A stretch of DNA of 64,000 nucleotides from Faecalicatena contorta (GCF_021531975.1 NZ_JAFBIY010000002.1:248001-312000); one strand, 5' to 3'; counted from the stretch's first letter, positions 18,121 to 25,814 are shown. Notes: generated by a model not told the origin, from the letters alone. Numbers and translations: made by a program.

Positions 18121-19725
18121 CTATGAATGCAGCTTACGATACAGAGCCGGCTTAACGCCTACCGTCTTCGTAAATATCTGACTGAAATACCGGGAATCTT
18201 TATATCCCACCATCTCACCGATCGCCGCAATCGTCTCATTTGTATTACAGATCATCTCTTTTGCTTTTTCCATACGCACATTCAAAAGATAATTACTGAA
18301 ATTAATACCAGTCTCTTTCTTAAAAAGCACACTAAAATACACGGAATTAAGTCCTACGATATCTGCGATATCTTCCAGAACAATTTTCTCATTATAGTGT
18401 TCCTCAATATACTGCTCCGCCTGGCGCACCGGTTTGGTCGATTCTGCCTCTATCGCCTCACGGCTCATGTCCAGATAACTTCCAAGACTGCTCTTCAACA
18501 GATTCTTAAGCCCCGGTATCGTGTAACAGTGCTGGCAATTCCCAAGAAGCCTCTTTTTCTCCTGCCGGAACTCATCCTTATCAATATATCCGGCAAACAA
18601 AGATACCAGCTGTTCTGCCAGTTCATAGCATTTAGAGAAATCCATGTCGTCACGCAGCATAAATCCACTGTATATCTGATTGATACACTGCTCCATCTGT
18701 TCTCTGGAATAGCTTTCGATACTTGCGATCACACTCTCCCGGTTCGCCTCCAGCGGATTTTCAAATTCATTCTTATTCATACGTACAATGGAGTCCGCAT
18801 AGATAAGTCGCCCGGTTCCAAGCTTTATACGGTTCCCTACGGCACGGTATGCCTCCTTGATAGAGAAACGAATTTCTCCAAACTCTGTTCGTTCTGTTCC
18901 AACTCCGATCGTTACCACATACTGCTCAAATCCAATCAAAATTTCCTGTATTTCTGACAGAATATCATTGATATTATTCTTAATCGCTTTGGATTTGCTG
19001 TAATCATAATTAAACAGGCAGTAAATGTGCAGATTCTCCTTTTCACAGATGAGAACTTCCTCCGCTTCCGCTTTCAGGATTCTCTCCACACTGGCAATCA
19101 CTTTATCTACCGTAAGTCTGTCCTGCTTCTTGTCATTCTTGTTATAATCTACATAGTCCAGCTTAATGTCTATTCCGCGGTACACCGCTCCTTCCAGAGT
19201 TACACGGGAGTCTTCCACCTCAATCTCATCTTCATCTTCCTGCTCGATAATATTCTTGAGAAAATCTCGTTTTATTATCTGCCTGCTTTCAGAAACGGTG
19301 TCCTGCAGTGCCTTCCTCTCCTGTGACTGCTGTTCCGCTGAAGCCAGATCACCAGAGATCTTTCTAAGCACTTTATTCAATTCCTCTTCATTAATCGGCT
19401 TCAGCAGATAATCATCCACACCATACTGCAGTGCACGATGCGCATACTCAAATTCCTTATATCCGCTGATTACAACGAACTTAACCGGTATATTCTTCTC
19501 TCTTGTCATACTAATCAGATCCAGCCCGCTGATCTTAGGCATACGGATATCCGTAATCACAATCTCCGGCTGTGCCTCCTGCACAATCTGAAACGCAGTT
19601 TCTCCATTATCGACCACATCCAGGCATTCCATATTATGCTCATCCCACCGGATCAGTTTCTTGATCAGCATCCCGATTCTGAATTCATCATCAACAATCA
19701 GTACACGCCATTTCCTTTTCCGCAT
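18121..19725 (-). CDS. AraC-type response regulator (YesN-like)
   Basis: An N-terminal receiver domain (RVLIVDDEFRIG, phospho-Asp59 in VITDIRMPKISG, then the LKPINEEEL segment) is joined through a long middle region to a C-terminal AraC double helix-turn-helix (LEDIADIVGLNSVYFSVLFK and IGEMVGYKDSRYFSQIF). The total is 534 aa from the ATG at 19725, chosen because AAGGGGGAAG lies just upstream and the receiver starts there; an ATG at 19764 would overlap the rpiB gene. It pairs with the kinase at 17071. The likely target is the promoter of the ABC/kinase operon at 15613, since regulators of this class usually control an adjacent sugar operon. Confidence 0.93.
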   Translation of the reverse strand: MRKRKWRVLIVDDEFRIGMLIKKLIRWDEHNMECLDVVDNGETAFQIVQEAQPEIVITDIRMPKISGLDLISMTREKNIPVKFVVISGYKEFEYAHRALQYGVDDYLLKPINEEELNKVLRKISGDLASAEQQSQERKALQDTVSESRQIIKRDFLKNIIEQEDEDEIEVEDSRVTLEGAVYRGIDIKLDYVDYNKNDKKQDRLTVDKVIASVERILKAEAEEVLICEKENLHIYCLFNYDYSKSKAIKNNINDILSEIQEILIGFEQYVVTIGVGTERTEFGEIRFSIKEAYRAVGNRIKLGTGRLIYADSIVRMNKNEFENPLEANRESVIASIESYSREQMEQCINQIYSGFMLRDDMDFSKCYELAEQLVSLFAGYIDKDEFRQEKKRLLGNCQHCYTIPGLKNLLKSSLGSYLDMSREAIEAESTKPVRQAEQYIEEHYNEKIVLEDIADIVGLNSVYFSVLFKKETGINFSNYLLNVRMEKAKEMICNTNETIAAIGEMVGYKDSRYFSQIFTKTVGVKPALYRKLHS

Positions 19726-19750
19726 TCTCTTCCCCCTTTGCTGTCTGTTC

Positions 19751-20191
19751 TTACTTGTCCTCAATTGCCATGATCATATCCACTCTTGTCTGATGTCTTC
19801 CACCCATAAATTCCGCATTCAGCCATTCATCAATAATCATTTTTGCCATCTCAACTCCGATTACTCTCGCACCAAAAGCCAGTACATTCGTATTGTTATG
19901 CTGTCTGGAAAGCTTTGCTGAATACGGTTCTGAACAGACGACTGCACGTACACCCTTTACCTTATTTGCCGCGAGTGAAATACCCACTCCGGTTCCACAG
20001 ATGAGGATACCAAGGTCCACTTCGCCTGATGCGACTGCACGTCCGACTTTCTCACCATACTCCGGATAATTACAGCTGTCGTACGTATCCGTTCCATAAT
20101 TCACTACTTCAATTCCTTTTTCCTGCAGAAATTTTACAATATCATTCTTCATATCAACTGCTGCATGATCATTACCAATACCGATTTTCAT
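19751..20191 (-). CDS. rpiB: RpiB/LacAB-family sugar-phosphate isomerase (canonical copy)
   Basis: This 146-residue enzyme isomerises aldose and ketose phosphates (ribose/ribulose 5-phosphate in classical RpiB). The conserved sites are intact: GIGNDHAAVDMK at the N-terminus with His9, the catalytic Cys65 in LICGTGVGIS, and the RQHNNTNVLAFGARVIG segment with the second His. RpiB relatives also act on allose, galactose or erythrulose phosphates. It is 26 bp from the response regulator and about 130 bp after a second rpiB paralogue. Given the DAK-family kinase operon nearby, D-erythrulose 4-phosphate is a possible substrate. Confidence 0.92.
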   Translation of the reverse strand: MKIGIGNDHAAVDMKNDIVKFLQEKGIEVVNYGTDTYDSCNYPEYGEKVGRAVASGEVDLGILICGTGVGISLAANKVKGVRAVVCSEPYSAKLSRQHNNTNVLAFGARVIGVEMAKMIIDEWLNAEFMGGRHQTRVDMIMAIEDK

Positions 20192-20269
20192 ACTTAACTT
20201 CCTCCGCTTCTATACATATTCTTATTTCTTATATATTATAAAGGTTAAAAATTTAAAGCGCAACAAAAT

Positions 20270-20308
20270 TGTACCCCGGGGTGTTTTTCAAAAACACCCC
20301 GGGGTACA
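20270..20308. repeat. Perfect 19-bp-stem palindrome with CCCCGGGG core
   Basis: The arms TGTACCCCGGGGTGTTTTT and its exact complement enclose a single C. The arm itself contains the palindrome CCCCGGGG. It sits between the two rpiB genes. On neither strand does a clean U-tract follow the outer stem, so it is not a textbook terminator; it could slow RNA polymerase or protect the upstream mRNA. A related short palindrome is at 63011-63026. Confidence 0.85.
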
Positions 20309-20321
20309 TTAACGTTTTTTC

Positions 20322-20762
20322 TTATCTTTCGTTGTCATATTTAACAAAAGCGTCTACCTTTGGCTGTGAAGAACATCCCGGTACGAACTCATTTGTCAGG
20401 AAAGCTTCTGTCATAAGCTCTCTCTCTTTACTTCCTGTTGTAAATGCGCCCATACATGCGATATTTGCATCATTGCTCAGGCGGGCTCTCTGTGCTGAAT
20501 ATACATCAGAAAGCAGTGCTGCATAAGCACCTTTTACTTTATTCGCAGCAATGGATACTCCGAGTCCTGTTCCGCAGATCAGAATACCACGGTCATATTC
20601 CTTTGAAGCCACAACTTCACCAACTTTGATCGCTACATTTGCATAAATCGGGTCTTCGCTTCCGAAGTCTGTTACTTCGCCGTATCCTTTTGCTTCGATG
20701 AATTTAATAAGTTCTTCCTTAGCAGCCTGTGCGTTCGGGTCGCATCCAATTGCAATTTTCAT
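20322..20762 (-). CDS. RpiB/LacAB-family isomerase, divergent paralogue
   Basis: This 146-residue RpiB homologue keeps the catalytic Cys63 motif LICGTGLGVS but differs at other normally conserved positions. The N-terminal SDHAG-type motif is GCDPNAQ, with Pro where His is usual. The RxHNxxN segment reads RLSNDANIACMG, so the second His is also replaced. These changes suggest another phosphosugar substrate. It is the first gene of the operon that continues with rpiB and the two-component system, and has a promoter at 20801-20829. RpiB-type enzymes of this kind occur in some sugar-phosphate microcompartment loci, which fits the adjacent pta and deoC. Confidence 0.88.
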   Translation of the reverse strand: MKIAIGCDPNAQAAKEELIKFIEAKGYGEVTDFGSEDPIYANVAIKVGEVVASKEYDRGILICGTGLGVSIAANKVKGAYAALLSDVYSAQRARLSNDANIACMGAFTTGSKERELMTEAFLTNEFVPGCSSQPKVDAFVKYDNER

Positions 20763-20800
20763 GTTAATCTCCTCCTGAAATTGTTTTTATTCTCAGCCAT

Positions 20801-20829
20801 ATTCTAGCATTGAGAAGATAATTTGTCCA
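20801..20829 (-). promoter_or_regulatory. Promoter of the rpiB/two-component operon
   Basis: On the minus strand TGGACA (20829-20824) and TAGAAT (20806-20801) are 17 bases apart, giving a leader of about 30 bases before the start at 20762. Confidence 0.6.
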
Positions 20830-20890
20830 CTGGGGATAAATCATTTTTTTACACCATTCCCCCCAAATCATACTATAGAAGGAATCTCTT

Positions 20891-21982
20891 TTACTTATTT
20901 ACCTGAAGACATGTAATCGCTACAACTCCGACGATATCTTCTGCAACGCATCCTCTGGACAGGTCATTTACCGGTCTTCGAAGGCCTTGTGTAATCGGAC
21001 CATAGGCTTCCGCTTTTGCCAGTCGCTGTACTAATTTATATCCAATGTTTCCACTGTTTAAATCAGGAAAGACAAGTACATTTGCATTTCCTGCCACATT
21101 GCTTCCCTTGCTCTTCATCTGGCCGACTTTCTCATCAACTGCTGCATCCAACTGCAATTCACCATCGATCTTAAAATTCGGATATTTTTCTTTTACCCGT
21201 TTAGCAGCAGAAATAATTGGTTCTAATCTCTTATTTTTAGCGCTTCCTTTCGTAGAATAGGATAACATTGCTACAATAGGCTCCTGCTCTGTTATCTGTT
21301 CAAAGCTCTTTGCCGATGATACTGCAATATCCATCAATTGTTCTTCATCAGGAAATTCTACCAATCCCGAATCTGCAAAAAGGAAAACACCATCATTGCC
21401 ATATTTACAATCCGGAACAACCATAAGAAAATAAGCAGAAACAGTCTTAATGCCCTCAGCTGTCTTCACAATCTGAAGTGCAGGTCGCAGAGTATCACCG
21501 GTCGAATGACACGCATCTGCCACCATTCCGTCAACTTTTTTCTCGCGCACAAGCATTGCTCCATAATACAAAGGGTCTTTTAATAATTCCTCTGCTTTTT
21601 CTTTCGTCATTCCTTTTTTCTTTCTCAGTTCACACAACGCATCAACAAATACTGGATAATCTTTACTATTTTTATAATCCAGCACTTCTATGTTCGAATT
21701 GTCGATTTTCTCCTGATTCGGCATCTTTTTTCCATTATCAGATAACAGAAGGATTCTTGCGATCCCCTCCTGTGCGATTTTTACAGCTGCTTCCGTTACT
21801 CTTTCATCATAGCTCTCCGGAAGTACGATCAAACAATTTTTTTCGCTGCACGCGCCTTCACCTTTTGAATTACATGGTTGGATCACCATAAGTCTGACTC
21901 CTGACAAATTTTCATCTTTCTTCGTTGCAACCACGGTACCTATCACCCTTGCAATCTGCATTTCCAATAATTCTTGCTGCAT
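20891..21982 (-). CDS. Phosphotransacetylase (Pta) with EutN-like microcompartment vertex N-terminus
   Basis: Residues from about 45 to the end are a phosphate acetyl/butyryltransferase: CLIVLPESYDERVTEAA at the start, DACHSTGDTLRPALQIVKT, LSYSTKGSAKNKRLEPI and NANVLVFPDLNSGNIGYKL. It should interconvert acyl-CoA and acyl phosphate. The first 35-40 residues are not Pta. QIARVIGTVVATKKDENL followed by VRLMVIQP matches the opening of EutN/CcmL/PduN pentameric shell proteins. The normal Pta N-terminus (about 15 residues) is missing. This looks like an in-frame fusion of the 5' end of a shell gene to pta. I chose the ATG at 21982, preceded by GGGAGGGAAG; an ATG at 21961 would begin exactly at the EutN start. 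Whether the fused protein is active is unknown. Confidence 0.85.
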   Translation of the reverse strand: MQQELLEMQIARVIGTVVATKKDENLSGVRLMVIQPCNSKGEGACSEKNCLIVLPESYDERVTEAAVKIAQEGIARILLLSDNGKKMPNQEKIDNSNIEVLDYKNSKDYPVFVDALCELRKKKGMTKEKAEELLKDPLYYGAMLVREKKVDGMVADACHSTGDTLRPALQIVKTAEGIKTVSAYFLMVVPDCKYGNDGVFLFADSGLVEFPDEEQLMDIAVSSAKSFEQITEQEPIVAMLSYSTKGSAKNKRLEPIISAAKRVKEKYPNFKIDGELQLDAAVDEKVGQMKSKGSNVAGNANVLVFPDLNSGNIGYKLVQRLAKAEAYGPITQGLRRPVNDLSRGCVAEDIVGVVAITCLQVNK

Positions 21983-22086
21983 ACATAAAAGCACTTCCCT
22001 CCCTAATGATCCATTATTTCAGAAAGAAAAGTGACCCATTTCTTTTCAAGCTTCTCCATGGGCCACGTTCTCTCAACATATGTCTT

Positions 22087-22161
22087 TTAATAATTATTTG
22101 AAGCTACTATATCTACTCTTCCTGACGGGCACTTTTTCTGACATGCGCCACATCCAACTCA
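22087..22161 (-). pseudogene. In-frame continuation of deoC past TGA: [4Fe-4S] ferredoxin-like tail
   Basis: After the TGA of deoC (22161-22159) the same frame stays open for 23 codons to TAA at 22087. It encodes VGCGACQKKCPSG followed by RVDIVASNNY. If the TGA position were Cys the motif would be CVGCGACQKKCP, a complete C-x2-C-x2-C-x3-C-P cluster site. The tail is therefore either cut off by a nonsense change of a Cys codon or read through by selenocysteine insertion. No convincing SECIS hairpin with a GGU loop is seen directly after the TGA. Confidence 0.6.
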
Positions 22162-22923
22162 CTTATGTTCAGCCACTTCTGGTGCGCCAGAAAGAATTCC
22201 CTTTGCACTACTTGTTCCGATACGTGTTGCTCCCGCATCTATCATAGCCTTTGCTGTTGCATAGTCACGAACACCGCCGGATGCCTTTACACCCATATCC
22301 GGTCCAACAGTCTGGCGCATGAGTCTGATATCTTCAACCTTGGCGCCTCCTGTAGAGAATCCTGTAGAAGTCTTAACAAAATCTGCACCTGCTAATTTAG
22401 CAATTGTACATACTTTAACTTTCTCTTCATCAGTAAGAAGACAAGTTTCAATGATTACTTTTACTAAAGCTTTTCCTCTTGCAGCCACAACAACTTCTTC
22501 AATATCCTGTTTTACATACTGCCAGTCGCCAGCTTTTGTAGCGCCGACGTTAATAACCATATCGACCTCATCTGCACCCTTTTTGATCGCATCAATTGTT
22601 TCAGCAACCTTTGTATTTGTTGTACATGCTCCTAAAGGGAAACCGATTACACAGCATGTCTTAACGCCAGAACCAGCCAATTCCTTTGCAACCAATGGAA
22701 CATACCAGGAGTTTACACATACAGAAGCTGTCTTATATTCTCTTGCTTCTTTACAGATCTTAATAATCTGATCTGGTGTAGCATCAGCTTTTAATAATGT
22801 ATCATCCAGATATTTTGCCATATCCATCTTTGATGAACCACATGCGGCAGCAAAACTTGTATCTGCTGATACTTTTTTATAAATTTCTTCTGTAATTTCC
22901 GCATTTAATTTCTCAATATCCAT
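22159..22923 (-). CDS. deoC: Deoxyribose-phosphate aldolase with N-terminal extension
   Basis: DERA reversibly splits 2-deoxyribose 5-phosphate into acetaldehyde and glyceraldehyde 3-phosphate. The core is clear: [22 protein letters not shown], the Schiff-base Lys184 in [14 protein letters not shown], and VKASGGVRD. At 254 aa it is about 30 longer than usual. The extra N-terminal residues begin with a likely amphipathic helix ([16 protein letters not shown]) and a short linker, the form of a microcompartment encapsulation peptide. The substrate-side motif reads [11 protein letters not shown] where HTLL is common. A cluster-binding tail follows the stop codon in frame. A promoter is proposed at 23002-23030. 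Confidence 0.93.
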   Translation of the reverse strand: MDIEKLNAEITEEIYKKVSADTSFAAACGSSKMDMAKYLDDTLLKADATPDQIIKICKEAREYKTASVCVNSWYVPLVAKELAGSGVKTCCVIGFPLGACTTNTKVAETIDAIKKGADEVDMVINVGATKAGDWQYVKQDIEEVVVAARGKALVKVIIETCLLTDEEKVKVCTIAKLAGADFVKTSTGFSTGGAKVEDIRLMRQTVGPDMGVKASGGVRDYATAKAMIDAGATRIGTSSAKGILSGAPEVAEHK

Positions 22924-23001
22924 ATTTACTCTCTCCTTTATTTAGGTAAAATCAATTTAAGCCTGTTGTAGTCTTCACCTCTAAAATGTTGATGCTATTT
23001 T

Positions 23002-23030
23002 TTTATATCATATCTTGCTTTATATTACAA
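23002..23030 (-). promoter_or_regulatory. Possible promoter of deoC
   Basis: Minus-strand TTGTAA (23030-23025) and TATAAA (23007-23002) are separated by 17 bases in an AT-rich stretch about 75 bases before the deoC start. The elements are imperfect. Confidence 0.45.
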
Positions 23031-23130
23031 TAAAGCCTGATACAAATCCGGATATAAGTTTTCCTATCAATACAACAAATGCTTTGCCGCCCGGACCTCT
23101 TCCAAGATCAGACCCTATTGACACTCCCAT
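23020..23130 (-). CDS. Small hydrophobic ORF of unknown function (36 aa)
   Basis: ATG at 23130 follows AAGGAG with a six-base spacer, an excellent ribosome site for so small a frame. The peptide has a Gly-rich first half (SDLGRGPGGK) and one hydrophobic segment (AFVVLIGKLISGFVSGFIVI) that could span a membrane. The frame is open for about 16 codons upstream of the ATG, so it may also be the 3' end of a lost gene. I recognise no family. It fills part of the 386-base gap between deoC and cstA. Confidence 0.4.
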   Translation of the reverse strand: MGVSIGSDLGRGPGGKAFVVLIGKLISGFVSGFIVI

Positions 23131-23257
23131 GATTAGCTCCTTAAGCTTCCATACGGAGTGGCCAATGCGATTTTACTACCTTATGTATGGAGTATAATTC
23201 TTCCGAAAACAAGGACCGATATGCAGTCATTGCATTCGCATTTGGAATCAATACGAC

Positions 23258-23291
23258 AAAAAGGCTGTCACATCCAAGTGGCAGCCTTTTT
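23258..23291 (-). terminator. Intrinsic terminator of cstA
   Basis: AAAAAGGCTG and CAGCCTTTTT pair, extended by CAC/GTG next to the loop. The stem is flanked by A- and T-runs on both strands, so it may work in both directions. It is 19 bases past the cstA stop. Confidence 0.85.
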
Positions 23292-23309
23292 GTTATATGC
23301 ACAATATTG

Positions 23310-25043
23310 TTAATTTTCCTTTTTCTGTTTCGCCATTGTCTTCACACCGTCAATTGCAAGGATAACTGCAAGTACGATCAGAAGCACAGCCAGGATCGCA
23401 CGTACATAGCACCATGTCACACCTTCAGCACCTGCTGCAATACCTGCAAAGTTTGCTTTCAATGTAAAGCAAAGAGATGTAATTGTTACAACAAGCATAA
23501 ATGCCATTGGGAACAGGAACATCTTGTTATTCTTTCCAGCCTTTCCAAGCCATGTTGCAACTGCAAGAAGTCCAAGTGCTGCAAGAAGCTGGTTAGAAGC
23601 TCCAAACAGAGGCCAGATATTTGCGTATCCTGTAAGTCCAAGACCGATGCCAAGAACAACGGTAATCAGTGTTGCAACAAACGGATTAGTAAGAACTTTC
23701 TTGTAACCCGTTACATCTTTGTATGTCTGTCCAGGTTCAAGCCAGAACTCCTGGAACATGTATCGTGCAAGACGAGTCGCTGTATCCAGAGATGTCAGAC
23801 AGAATACAGATACCGTCAAGACAAGTAATGTGTACGCAATTTTCTCTGTTCCTGCAAGACCAGGAATAGAACCAAGCATCTTTGAAATACCTGTTGCAAA
23901 TACGACTGTAGGTGTTACTGTTTCTCCGGATGCATAATTTGCCCAGATATAACCTACTGCACATAATGAAATGATAGCCAGCGCACATTCGATCAACATA
24001 CCACCATAAGCGATCGGTCTCGCGTCCTTCTCATTGTCAAGCTGTTTTGCAGTTGTACCGGAACCTACCAGTGAATGGAAACCTGAAATAGCACCACAGG
24101 CAATCGTTACAAAAAGTGCCGGGAACATGTATCCCAGTGATGTTCCGGTAGGTGCAAGCGTATCTTTAAATCCGGTAAATGCCGGAATATCCATATGCGC
24201 ACCACCTGTCAGACCACATCCAATGATACCGACTACTGCTACGATCATCATAAAGTAAAGCAAAAATGAGCTCAGATAATCACGAGGCTGAAGAAGAATC
24301 CATACCGGTGCTACAGAAGCAGCCAGAATATAGATACCTACGATGATCATCCATGCCTTATTACTCAAATAAATCGGATGCCAGTTAAGACCAACTGCCA
24401 TACAGATAACAATTGCAGCAACACCTATGATCGTTGATACACCGAGCCCTGCATTTCTTCTATACACAAGAAATCCAAATGCAATTGCGATTAAGATAAA
24501 CAAAATAGAAATCATTGCAGTTGTTGCGTTTGCTGCACTTGCTGCATAATCAACGGCACCACTTTCTGTGTAGGTTGCCATAAATGTATTTGCAACGATA
24601 GAACCAAATGCTGCAACAACAAGAAGAAGTGTCAGATAAGAAAAGATAATAAATAACTTCTTTGCCTTTGAACCCATTGTTGTTGCGATTACTTCTCCGA
24701 TTGACTGTCCCTTATTACGAATAGATGCAAACAATGCACCGAAATCGTGTACAGCTCCAAAGAAAATACCACCAATCAACACCCACAAAAGTACCGGTAC
24801 CCAGCCGAATACTGCAGCCTGAATTGGTCCATTGATCGGACCTGCTCCGGCGATAGATGAAAAATGATGTCCCATCAGCACAGGTGCTTTTGCAGGAACA
24901 TAGTCCACTCCATCCTCTTCCGTGTGTGACGGAGTGACTCTGGAAGGATCAACTCCCCACTGTTTTGCCAGCCATTTGCCGTATGTAAGATATGCAACAA
25001 CAAGAATTGCAATTCCTACTACTAATACTACTACGCCATTCAT
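23310..25043 (-). CDS. cstA: Carbon starvation protein CstA family transporter
   Basis: This integral membrane protein has some 15 hydrophobic segments in about 577 residues. It has the CstA signature near the N-terminus (GHHFSSIAGAGPINGPIQA, from about residue 60) and later GSGTTAKQLDNEKDARPI and SLDTATRLARYMFQEF. Family members import peptides or pyruvate. The shorter length compared with E. coli CstA (about 700 aa) is common in Firmicutes. Two start codons are adjacent (25049, 25043); the second is better spaced from AAAGAGGGA. The unknown gene at 25109 lies just upstream and may be in the same transcript. Confidence 0.93.
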   Translation of the reverse strand: MNGVVVLVVGIAILVVAYLTYGKWLAKQWGVDPSRVTPSHTEEDGVDYVPAKAPVLMGHHFSSIAGAGPINGPIQAAVFGWVPVLLWVLIGGIFFGAVHDFGALFASIRNKGQSIGEVIATTMGSKAKKLFIIFSYLTLLLVVAAFGSIVANTFMATYTESGAVDYAASAANATTAMISILFILIAIAFGFLVYRRNAGLGVSTIIGVAAIVICMAVGLNWHPIYLSNKAWMIIVGIYILAASVAPVWILLQPRDYLSSFLLYFMMIVAVVGIIGCGLTGGAHMDIPAFTGFKDTLAPTGTSLGYMFPALFVTIACGAISGFHSLVGSGTTAKQLDNEKDARPIAYGGMLIECALAIISLCAVGYIWANYASGETVTPTVVFATGISKMLGSIPGLAGTEKIAYTLLVLTVSVFCLTSLDTATRLARYMFQEFWLEPGQTYKDVTGYKKVLTNPFVATLITVVLGIGLGLTGYANIWPLFGASNQLLAALGLLAVATWLGKAGKNNKMFLFPMAFMLVVTITSLCFTLKANFAGIAAGAEGVTWCYVRAILAVLLIVLAVILAIDGVKTMAKQKKEN

Positions 25044-25108
25044 GTTCATTCCCTCTTTCCTTTGTTTCTTATAACGTTTCTCATAGCGCTTTTTATATGC
25101 TAAAAAGG

Positions 25109-25636
25109 TCAGTTCATGATCCCCGCCTTTTTATAGCCTTTTACCATATCTTTCGCCGCCCGGTTGCCAAATATCTTCTGATTCTTCAGATCAAACACAA
25201 GTATCCTTGCTTCACTGTATCCCCGGACAGTAAACAGATAGTTCTTTATATAGTGAAAATGCTTTACTGCTTTTACAGCTTCCTCAGAAATTCCTTCTTC
25301 ACAGATAAAGACAGCCGTCATATACGTATACATATGATCCTTCTGGGGCCATCGCAAGCCACCTCGTACGAGCTGCGGTTCTATATATGCATCTATCTTG
25401 TTTCTGAAATTTTCTATATCTTCTTTTTCTAAATTCTTTTTTAAACGAAAAAAAACATGCTCGAAACATTTCGCTCGCCAGAGTTCTGCTTTTTTAACAA
25501 GGACATACTTCGCACTCGTTGCATTAAAGCTCGCATATGCTTCATAGATATCCCCATTGATATCGCAGGTTCGTTCTACATCGTAGCTGTTTTGAAATGA
25601 ATCAAGCAGTTTTTCTAATAGATAGTCGCCTGTCAT
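25109..25636 (-). CDS. Conserved hypothetical protein upstream of cstA
   Basis: This is a soluble protein of 175 residues with mixed alpha/beta character and no signal peptide. Visible features are an aromatic- and charge-rich centre (GGLRWPQKDHMYTYMTAVFI) and a C-terminal basic segment (NRAAKDMVKGYKK). I do not recognise its family with confidence. It has a good ribosome site (GAGGGAG) and lies about 65 bp before cstA on the same strand, so a link to CstA expression or activity is possible but is only inferred from position. Confidence 0.7.
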   Translation of the reverse strand: MTGDYLLEKLLDSFQNSYDVERTCDINGDIYEAYASFNATSAKYVLVKKAELWRAKCFEHVFFRLKKNLEKEDIENFRNKIDAYIEPQLVRGGLRWPQKDHMYTYMTAVFICEEGISEEAVKAVKHFHYIKNYLFTVRGYSEARILVFDLKNQKIFGNRAAKDMVKGYKKAGIMN

Positions 25637-25814
25637 ATTAAATTATCTCCCTCGGTAACGCTTTACCCAGGTAAAGCTTCCTTGAATCATTATCAATAAT
25701 ATCACTGCCGGTCATAAAATGCAATACTTTTTAGAGCGTACTCTATTTTTTCTTCTTCCATTCTTCGGACTTTTATATTATACTTTCTTTGTTAATTTAG
25801 GAGGAGGAACTGAT

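Noticed and set aside
18127-18957. 276-residue plus-strand frame over the response regulator
   Set aside because: It is a mirror frame of the AraC-type response regulator and has no independent coding evidence.
20270-20308. Textbook intrinsic terminator between the rpiB genes
   Set aside because: The stem is perfect, but no proper U-tract follows on the transcribed strand and genes of the same operon continue, so it is listed as a repeat instead.
22100-22158. Selenocysteine insertion (SECIS) hairpin after the deoC TGA
   Set aside because: The best local pairing (GG-GCA with TGC-CC) is weak and its loop lacks the GGU typical of bacterial SECIS elements. The idea is kept only as an alternative in the finding.
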